In this document: positions 58,214 to 64,000 of the stretch, one piece after another | Numbering within the stretch: position 1 is the first letter of the stretch | Layout: each line of letters begins with the position of its first letter | DNA from: Ralstonia pickettii | Lineage (GTDB): Bacteria; Pseudomonadota; Gammaproteobacteria; Burkholderiales; Burkholderiaceae | Direction: 5' to 3' | NCBI RefSeq assembly: GCF_001699815.1 | Contig: NZ_MCGB01000025.1 | Span: 1-64,000, forward strand | Length of the DNA stretch: 64,000 bases | Notes under the pieces: generated by a model | Database searches by the model: none | What the model was told of the DNA's origin: nothing | Seen by the model: the letters and a program-made list of their open reading frames with translations, nothing else | Position numbers and translations under genes: made by a program

Positions 58214-58348
58214 CCCGGCTGAACCGGTTCGATCGGTGCCGGTGGCATATCGCTGCCGGCGGTTGTTCAACTCGTAACCCCGCATGCGTGTCTTCGCCCA
58301 TTCTGTGCGAAAGCAATGCGAGGCATGTTCTGCGGATGCCTATTTTTT
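58214..58348 (+). promoter_or_regulatory. rpsA leader with hairpins and U6 tract, no Shine-Dalgarno sequence
   Basis: The 135-nt gap folds into several stems, among them GCCGG/CCGGC (near 58237-58259) and AGGCAT/ATGCCT (58321-58326 with 58336-58341). The last stem is followed by TATTTTTT and then the ATG, with no purine-rich ribosome binding site. The E. coli rpsA leader also lacks a good Shine-Dalgarno sequence and is autoregulated by S1; a like scheme is inferred here. Confidence 0.5.
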
Positions 58349-60037
58349 ATGTCCCAAACTAACGAATCTTTTGCCGCCCTGTTCGAAGAGTCGATCGCCA
58401 AGTCCAATATGAAGGCTGGCGAAGTGATCTCTGCGGAAGTTGTGCGTATTGACCACAACTTCGTCGTTGTGAACGCGGGCCTGAAGTCTGAAGCTTTTGT
58501 TCCGGTCGAAGAGTTCCTGAACGATCAGGGCGAGCTGGAAGTGCAAGTCGGCGACTACGTTTCGGTCGCAATCGACGCGCTGGAAAACGGCTACGGCGAC
58601 ACCATCCTGTCGCGCGACAAGGCCAAGCGTCTGGCTTCGTGGCTGAACCTTGAGAAGGCACTGGAATCCGGCGAGATCATCTCCGGTACCGTGACCGGCA
58701 AGGTCAAGGGCGGCCTGACCGTCATGGTCAACGGTATTCGTGCATTCCTGCCGGGTTCGCTCGTCGACGTGCGTCCGATCAAGGACACCACGCCGTACGA
58801 AGGCAAGACCCTCGAATTCAAGGTCATCAAGCTGGACCGCAAGCGCAACAACGTTGTGCTGTCGCGCCGTGCCGTGGTTGAAGCCACGCTGGGCGAAGAG
58901 CGTCAGAAGCTGATGGAAACGCTCAAGGAAGGTGCGATCGTCAACGGTATCGTCAAGAACATCACCGACTACGGCGCGTTCGTGGATCTGGGTGGCATCG
59001 ACGGTCTGCTGCACATCACCGACCTGGCATGGCGTCGTGTCCGTCACCCGAGCGAAGTGCTGTCGGTTGGCCAGGAAATCACCGCCAAGATCCTCAAGTT
59101 CGACCAAGAGAAGAACCGCGTCTCGCTGGGCGTCAAGCAGTTGGGCGAAGATCCGTGGGTCGGCATCTCGCGCCGCTACCCGCAAGGCACCCGCCTGTTC
59201 GGCAAGGTCACCAACCTGACCGACTACGGCGCGTTTGTAGAGATCGAAGCCGGTATCGAAGGCCTGGTCCACGTGTCGGAAATGGACTGGACGAACAAGA
59301 ACGTGGCCCCGTCGAAGGTTGTCCAGCTGGGCGACGAAGTGGAAGTCATGGTTCTGGATATCGACGAAGACAAACGTCGTATCAGCCTGGGCATGAAGCA
59401 GTGCAAGGCCAACCCGTGGGACGATTTCGCACGCAACCAGAAGAAGGGCGACAAGCTGGCTGGCCAGATCAAGTCGATCACCGACTTCGGCGTGTTCATC
59501 GGTCTGCCGGGCGGCATCGACGGCCTGGTGCACCTGTCGGACCTGTCGTGGCAAGAGACTGGCGAAGAAGCCGTTCGCAAGTACAAGAAGGGCGACGAAG
59601 TGGAAGCCGTTGTGCTGGCCATCGATGTCGACAAGGAACGCATCTCGCTGGGTATCAAGCAACTGTCGGGCGATCCGTTCAACAACTTCATCTCGACCAA
59701 CGACAAGGGTTCGATCGTGCAGGTCACGATCAAGGCCGTTGATCCGAAGGGTGCCGTGGTGCAGCTGGCTGACGACGTGGAAGGCTACCTGCGCGCCTCG
59801 GAAATCTCGAGCGACCGCGTGGAAGATGCCCGCAACGTGCTGAAGGAAGGCGAAACGATGACCGCGATGATCGTCAACATCGATCGTAAGTCGCGCAACA
59901 TCAACGTCTCCATCAAGGCGAAGGACAGCGCCGACCAACAGGAAGCGATGCAGAAGTTCTCGGCGGATACCGGCGCAGCTGGTACCACGAATCTCGGCGC
60001 GCTGCTGAAGGCCAAGCTGAACGAGACCAACCAGTAA
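58349..60037 (+). CDS. rpsA: 30S ribosomal protein S1
   Basis: A 562-residue S1 protein with six OB-fold S1 repeats; those from the third on share the pattern G-x-V-x-x-(I/L)-x-D-(Y/F)-G-(A/V)-F (for example [41 protein letters not shown]). The first two bind the ribosome, the rest capture mRNA. ATG 58349 ([15 protein letters not shown]) fits the family; the frame extends to 58316. The length is near E. coli S1 (557). Confidence 0.97.
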   Translation: MSQTNESFAALFEESIAKSNMKAGEVISAEVVRIDHNFVVVNAGLKSEAFVPVEEFLNDQGELEVQVGDYVSVAIDALENGYGDTILSRDKAKRLASWLNLEKALESGEIISGTVTGKVKGGLTVMVNGIRAFLPGSLVDVRPIKDTTPYEGKTLEFKVIKLDRKRNNVVLSRRAVVEATLGEERQKLMETLKEGAIVNGIVKNITDYGAFVDLGGIDGLLHITDLAWRRVRHPSEVLSVGQEITAKILKFDQEKNRVSLGVKQLGEDPWVGISRRYPQGTRLFGKVTNLTDYGAFVEIEAGIEGLVHVSEMDWTNKNVAPSKVVQLGDEVEVMVLDIDEDKRRISLGMKQCKANPWDDFARNQKKGDKLAGQIKSITDFGVFIGLPGGIDGLVHLSDLSWQETGEEAVRKYKKGDEVEAVVLAIDVDKERISLGIKQLSGDPFNNFISTNDKGSIVQVTIKAVDPKGAVVQLADDVEGYLRASEISSDRVEDARNVLKEGETMTAMIVNIDRKSRNINVSIKAKDSADQQEAMQKFSADTGAAGTTNLGALLKAKLNETNQ

Positions 60038-60082
60038 GCATCCACCGGGTCGACCCTAAAGAACGACGAGGACGCGCGCACG

Positions 60083-60511
60083 ATGCCCATGACCAAGTCC
60101 GAACTCGTGGAAAAGCTGGCCGCTCGCTTTCCGCAGCTGCTGCTGCGGGATGCGGATATCGCGGTTAAGACGATCCTCGATGCGATGTCCGACGCCTTGG
60201 CGGACGGCCACCGCATCGAGATCCGCGGATTTGGCAGTTTTGGTCTGAATCGTCGTCCGCCGCGTGTCGGTCGCAATCCCAAGTCTGGCGAGAAGGTGCT
60301 GGTACCCGAAAAGCGGGTACCGCATTTCAAGGCCGGCAAGGAGTTGCGCGAACGGGTTGACCGCAGCCTTGAGCGACAAGGCGAGCCTTCTTCGGAGGGC
60401 GAGTCTGCCGTGTCGCTCGCGGCTGTAAAGGCTGCGCGACAGGTTGACAGCTCCCGCCAGGCTGCCGGTTTTCCGGTAGACACGGCGGTGCCGCTGGCCA
60501 TGTCGCGCTGA
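60083..60511 (+). CDS. ihfB: Integration host factor subunit beta, with C-terminal extension
   Basis: A 142-residue HU/IHF family DNA-bending protein. The core ([20 protein letters not shown], then [20 protein letters not shown] and GKELRERVD) ends near residue 94, where E. coli IhfB ends. The further 48 residues form a polar tail without clear structure. IHF-alpha, encoded elsewhere, is the partner; the dimer sharply bends DNA at promoters and att sites. Start 60083 or, two codons later, 60089. Confidence 0.95.
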   Translation: MPMTKSELVEKLAARFPQLLLRDADIAVKTILDAMSDALADGHRIEIRGFGSFGLNRRPPRVGRNPKSGEKVLVPEKRVPHFKAGKELRERVDRSLERQGEPSSEGESAVSLAAVKAARQVDSSRQAAGFPVDTAVPLAMSR

Positions 60512-60539
60512 GGCCAGGTAGCACTTGGTAGTTTCAGGA

Positions 60540-60569
60540 ACGCCCCGCTTGCCGGGGCGTTTTTTGTTT
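60540..60569 (+). terminator. Intrinsic terminator after ihfB
   Basis: ACGCCCC (60540-60546) pairs with GGGGCGT (60554-60560), followed by TTTTTGTTT. It closes the serC-to-ihfB block before lapA. Confidence 0.9.
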
Positions 60570-60693
60570 AGGCAATGCTTGTCTGCCGCCAAGCCTGGCG
60601 TGGCTGGCCGCCATGTGAATCCGCTACAATGCGGCACAACTCGGCAATCGTGCCGCATCCGGCTGCTGCACCGCCGCCCGTTTCCGAATCCGC

Positions 60694-61017
60694 ATGAAAT
60701 TTCTCGTCTGGGTCATCCGCATCTTGTTGTTTGTGCTGCTCTTCGTGCTGGCACTGCACAACACGGCGGAAGTCTCGCTCGTGCTGCCGTTTGGCGTGGT
60801 CTGGCACGCACCGTTGATCTTGATTGCCTTGGCGTTCTTTGTTGCCGGCATCTTGCTGGCCATGCTGGCGATGGCGCCGCGCGTGATGCGGCATCGCTTT
60901 ACGGCAAGCCGCCTGCGTCGCCAGATCGGTCGCATGAAGAAGGCCGAAGAGGTGACCGAGGTGCCGACGCCCGTGGTTGCCGACTCTCCGTATCACGTTC
61001 CCGGCCCCAAGGTCTGA
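60694..61017 (+). CDS. lapA: LapA family inner-membrane protein (DUF1049)
   Basis: A 107-residue membrane protein with two helices (residues 4-21 and 40-61) and a basic cytoplasmic tail (RHRFTASRLRRQIGRMKK). LapA works with LapB to balance LPS synthesis by controlling LpxC turnover. The HNTAEVSLVLPFG loop between helices matches the family. A TACAAT at 60625 may be its -10 box, after the ihfB terminator. Only 3 bp separate it from lapB. Confidence 0.92.
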   Translation: MKFLVWVIRILLFVLLFVLALHNTAEVSLVLPFGVVWHAPLILIALAFFVAGILLAMLAMAPRVMRHRFTASRLRRQIGRMKKAEEVTEVPTPVVADSPYHVPGPKV

Positions 61018-61020
61018 CGC

Positions 61021-62295
61021 ATGGATTTTGATCTCTGGTGGCTGTTGGCCATCCCGCTGGTGTTTGGCTTGGGCTGGGCGGCTGCCCGACTCGATGCCCG
61101 CCAGTTGCGCACCGAACAATCGTCGCTGCCGCGCTCGTATTTCAAGGGCCTGAATTTCCTGCTCAACGAGCAGCCGGACAAGGCCATCGACGCTTTCATT
61201 GAAGTTGCGCGGCTGGACCCGGAGACTACCGAGTTGCACTTTGCGCTCGGCAGCCTGTTTCGTCGGCGCGGCGAAACCGAACGCGCCATTCGCGTTCACC
61301 AAAATCTCGTCAATCGCCCCGATCTGCCCCCCAATGAGCGCGATCACGCGTTGTTTGAACTGGGGCAGGATTTCCTGCGCGCGGGCTTGCTGGATCGCGC
61401 CGAGGAATCCCTGCGCATGCTGATGGAAGGCACATTTGCCGAGCCAGCCAAGCGCGTGCTGCTGGAGTTGTACGAAGTCGAGAAAGAGTGGCGCAAAGCC
61501 ATTGAAGCTGCGCGTGAATTGCAGAAGCTGCAAGGCAAGGATTACGCCGTGCAAATCGCGCAGTTCTGCTGCGAGGTCGCGCAGGAAGCGCTGCAGCGCA
61601 AGGACGTGCCGACCGCCATCGAATGGTTGGAACGTGCCCTTCAGGAGAATCCCAAGAATGTGCGAGCCACCATTCAGTTGGGCGATGTGTCGCAAGGGCA
61701 GGGCGATGTTGAAGGCGCCATCAAGCGTTGGCGTAGCATCGAACAGCAAAACACTGCGTTCTTGCCCTTGGTGGCCGAACGGCTGATGAAGGCGTACACG
61801 CAGCTTGGTCGTGCCGCAGAGGGGCTCGCCTGGTTGCGCTCCAAGATGGACGCACGGCTGGGCCCCGAACTGCTCGATACAGTCTACAAATACGAACTGG
61901 ACGTGCACGGTATCGACGATGCCGTGGCGCTGATGCGCGACCAGATCCGCCGTCAGCCCTCGTTGGTGGCGCTGACGCGGCTGGTGGAAGCCGAGGCGAC
62001 GCGCGCGTCCGAGGCGGTCGGCCATGAAGCACCTGCGACGGCCGACGTAGCCGAGAGTGCGTTGGCGGATCCGGTTGAGGCGGGCAGCAATGCTGACATC
62101 CAGCGCGCGCAGGATCTCGGCGCGATTCGCGATCTGCTGCAAAGCCGTACGCGCAACCTGGCGCGCTATACCTGCCAGGAGTGCGGATTCCGTGCGCGCC
62201 TGTTCTATTGGCAGTGCCCGGGCTGCAACCGCTGGGAAACGTATGCTCCGCGTCGTACCGAGACGCTCGGCGGCAGTGGCGGCGCCAGCATGTAA
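61021..62295 (+). CDS. lapB: Lipopolysaccharide assembly protein LapB (YciM)
   Basis: A 424-residue TPR protein with an N-terminal membrane helix (WWLLAIPLVFGLGWAAARLD). Eight or so TPR repeats fill residues 40-340 (for example YFKGLNFLLNEQPDKAIDAF). The C-terminal rubredoxin-like zinc knuckle is CQECGFRARLFYWQCPGCNRW, which is essential in the E. coli protein. LapB steers FtsH to degrade LpxC, matching LPS to phospholipid synthesis. A poorly conserved Ala/Glu segment near residue 345 precedes the zinc region. Confidence 0.94.
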   Translation: MDFDLWWLLAIPLVFGLGWAAARLDARQLRTEQSSLPRSYFKGLNFLLNEQPDKAIDAFIEVARLDPETTELHFALGSLFRRRGETERAIRVHQNLVNRPDLPPNERDHALFELGQDFLRAGLLDRAEESLRMLMEGTFAEPAKRVLLELYEVEKEWRKAIEAARELQKLQGKDYAVQIAQFCCEVAQEALQRKDVPTAIEWLERALQENPKNVRATIQLGDVSQGQGDVEGAIKRWRSIEQQNTAFLPLVAERLMKAYTQLGRAAEGLAWLRSKMDARLGPELLDTVYKYELDVHGIDDAVALMRDQIRRQPSLVALTRLVEAEATRASEAVGHEAPATADVAESALADPVEAGSNADIQRAQDLGAIRDLLQSRTRNLARYTCQECGFRARLFYWQCPGCNRWETYAPRRTETLGGSGGASM

Positions 62296-62361
62296 TTCAG
62301 TCCGGCGCGGCAGGTGTGTGCAACGGCCGCGCTGGCGCTTTTTCAATCTTTAAGTGTTCGT

Positions 62362-63726
62362 ATGAAAATCACCATCATCGGTAGCGGTTATGTCGGACTA
62401 GTCACCGGCGCATGTCTGGCGGAGCTGGGCAACGATGTGTTCTGTCTCGACGTCGACCAGAAGAAGATCGACCTGCTCAACGCCGGCGGCGTGCCCATCT
62501 ACGAACCGGGACTGAAGGAGTTGATCGAGCGTAATCGCGCGGCCGGCCGCATCCAGTTTTCGACCGACGTGGCTGCCAGCGTGGCGCACGGCGACGTGCA
62601 GTTCATCGCTGTGGGCACGCCGCCCGATGAAGACGGCTCGGCCGACCTGAAGTACGTGTTGGCGGCCGCCCGCAACATCGCCCAGCACATGACGGGCTTC
62701 AAGGTGATTGTCGACAAATCGACGGTGCCGGTGGGAACGGGCGACAAGGTGCGCGCTGCAGTGGGTGAAGTGCTTGCTACGCGCGGCAAGTCTGACATCG
62801 GCTTCTCGGTCGTGTCGAACCCCGAATTCCTGAAAGAAGGCGCCGCGGTGGACGACTTCATGCGCCCGGACCGCATCGTGCTTGGCACGTATGGCGATAA
62901 CAATGGCCTGCGTGCCAAGGCCATCATGCGTACGCTTTACGCGCCGTTCAATCGCAACCATGAGCGCACGTTCTACATGGACGTGCGCTCCGCCGAATTC
63001 ACCAAGTACGCCGCCAATTCGATGCTGGCCACGCGCATCTCGTTCATGAACGAGATGGCCAATCTGGCCGACAAGGTGGGCGCGGACATTGAACTCGTTC
63101 GCCTGGGCATCGGTTCCGACCCGCGTATCGGCTACAGCTTCCTCTACGCCGGCACCGGCTACGGCGGGTCGTGTTTCCCGAAGGACGTGCAGGCGCTGGT
63201 GCGCACGGCGCAGGAGTACGGTCAGACGCTGCACGTGCTGGAAGCCGTTGAGGCCGTCAACGACAAGCAGAAGGAAGTGCTGGTCGGCAAGATCGAAGAC
63301 CGCATGGGTGCCGACCTGACCGGCCGCACGTTCGCCATCTGGGGTCTGGCGTTCAAGCCGAACACCGACGACATGCGCGAAGCACCGAGCCGCAACCTGA
63401 TTGCTGCGCTGCTGGCGCGTGGCGCGCGCGTGCAGGTGTATGACCCGGTTGCGATGGAAGAGGCCCGCCATGCGCTGGGGCTTGATCTTTCTTCGGAACA
63501 ACTGGAACGCGTGGCGTTCTGCGCCGGTCAGATGGACGCGCTTAAGGATGCCGACGCACTGGTCATCGTGACCGAGTGGAAGGCGTTCCGCAGCCCGGAC
63601 TTCAACGCCGTGAAGGCCCTGTTGAAGACGCCGATGGTGTTCGACGGCCGCAATCTGTTCGAGCCGCAAGCCATGCGCGATGCGGGCTTTGAATATCAGG
63701 CCATCGGGCGCTCCACCCAATCGTAA
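62362..63726 (+). CDS. ugd: UDP-glucose 6-dehydrogenase
   Basis: A 454-residue NAD-dependent enzyme that makes UDP-glucuronate, a precursor for LPS and capsule sugars. The Rossmann motif is [20 protein letters not shown]; other marks are [49 protein letters not shown] and the catalytic Cys in [19 protein letters not shown] 62362 was chosen; the frame extends to 62314. It follows lapB by 66 bp and leads into hldA. Confidence 0.95.
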   Translation: MKITIIGSGYVGLVTGACLAELGNDVFCLDVDQKKIDLLNAGGVPIYEPGLKELIERNRAAGRIQFSTDVAASVAHGDVQFIAVGTPPDEDGSADLKYVLAAARNIAQHMTGFKVIVDKSTVPVGTGDKVRAAVGEVLATRGKSDIGFSVVSNPEFLKEGAAVDDFMRPDRIVLGTYGDNNGLRAKAIMRTLYAPFNRNHERTFYMDVRSAEFTKYAANSMLATRISFMNEMANLADKVGADIELVRLGIGSDPRIGYSFLYAGTGYGGSCFPKDVQALVRTAQEYGQTLHVLEAVEAVNDKQKEVLVGKIEDRMGADLTGRTFAIWGLAFKPNTDDMREAPSRNLIAALLARGARVQVYDPVAMEEARHALGLDLSSEQLERVAFCAGQMDALKDADALVIVTEWKAFRSPDFNAVKALLKTPMVFDGRNLFEPQAMRDAGFEYQAIGRSTQS

Positions 63727-63762
63727 TCACCGACCCACCGGCCGCTGCCGACGCCCAGACTC

Positions 63763-64000
63763 ATGACCACGCTCGCTTCCGAACAGATCCACGCCGCCCG
63801 TATCCTCGTGGTCGGCGACATGATGCTCGACCGCTACTGGTTTGGAGACGTCGATCGGATTTCGCCCGAAGCGCCGGTACCGGTCGTGCAGATCAAGCGC
63901 CAGGACGAACGTCTCGGCGGTGCCGCCAACGTGGCGCGCAACGTGGCGGCGCTCGGTGCGCAGGCAGCCATGCTCGGTGTGGTCGGCGACGACGAGCCGG
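63763..64000 (+). CDS. hldA: D-glycero-beta-D-manno-heptose-7-phosphate kinase, 3'-partial
   Basis: The first 79 codons of a PfkB-family sugar kinase are seen: [40 protein letters not shown] and [11 protein letters not shown] match the HldA/RfaE1 N-terminus, where the substrate heptose is bound. It phosphorylates heptose-7-phosphate in the LPS core heptose pathway. The gene runs out of the window. Betaproteobacteria have the one-domain HldA rather than HldE fusion, but the end is not visible here. Confidence 0.9.
   Translation, partial: MTTLASEQIHAARILVVGDMMLDRYWFGDVDRISPEAPVPVVQIKRQDERLGGAANVARNVAALGAQAAMLGVVGDDEP

Noticed and set aside
56009-58285. Open frame of 758 codons on the minus strand across aroA and cmk
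   Set aside because: It runs antisense to two conserved genes, which real genes rarely do, and it has no recognisable motif.
1-64000. CRISPR arrays, prophage or intact insertion sequences
   Set aside because: No regularly spaced repeats, phage structural genes, integrases or complete transposases were found in any part of the window.

Overview
The window is high-GC chromosomal DNA from a betaproteobacterium of the order Burkholderiales, most likely a Ralstonia of the pickettii/mannitolilytica group. The evidence is the tmRNA tag ANDERYALAA, the run serC-pheA-hisC-tyrA-aroA-cmk-rpsA-ihfB-lapA-lapB-ugd-hldA, the tct-type tricarboxylate transporter, and the lipase/foldase pair. The genus is inferred from gene order and protein style; no database search was done.

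Layout. 1-9.5 kb: a DUF2339/DUF3999 membrane pair (the first gene runs in from outside the window and carries a frameshift in a T6 run), then on the minus strand a MAPEG protein, an S4 RNA-binding protein, YceI, glutaminyl-tRNA synthetase, and a secreted lipase with its foldase. 9.5-16.3 kb: tctBA without tctC, a DUF2214 protein, a CaiB-type CoA-transferase, and alaS. 16.3-21.3 kb: two tandem NUP-family exported proteins, a promoter with an overlapping Fur box, a terminator, and a TonB-dependent siderophore receptor. 21.2-28.8 kb: an NfeD/slipin pair, a LysR regulator divergent from an MFS exporter, and a run of small metabolic genes (class II aldolase, 4-OT tautomerase, threonine aldolase, Nudix hydrolase, TusA). 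28.9-32.2 kb: a LysE exporter and a large secreted nuclease.

32.4-40.5 kb is the main accessory region. It holds a BvgS/EvgS-like hybrid kinase with no response regulator beside it, then a chaperone-usher fimbrial cluster (pilin, chaperone, usher, adhesin) whose adhesin gene is frameshifted. The cluster is more A/T-rich than its surroundings and ends next to the 3' end of ssrA (tmRNA), a common insertion site. No integrase or att repeat was found.

40.5-64 kb is core genome: ssrA, a DUF748/AsmA giant, gph, ubiG, a glycine-zipper lipoprotein, an OmpA-family protein, gyrA, a DUF2059 protein, the aromatic/serine superoperon leading into rpsA and ihfB, then lapAB and LPS-sugar genes. hldA is cut by the window end.

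No CRISPR array, prophage, rRNA, tRNA or intact insertion sequence was seen. The most interesting signals are: the Fur-box promoter followed about 100 bp later by an intrinsic terminator upstream of the TonB receptor (a possible iron-controlled small RNA or attenuated leader); the exported NUP proteins, which lack the membrane segments their permease name implies; the unpartnered fimbria-linked hybrid kinase; the frameshifted adhesin; and the rpsA leader, which has no Shine-Dalgarno sequence but a hairpin and U6 tract abutting the start codon.
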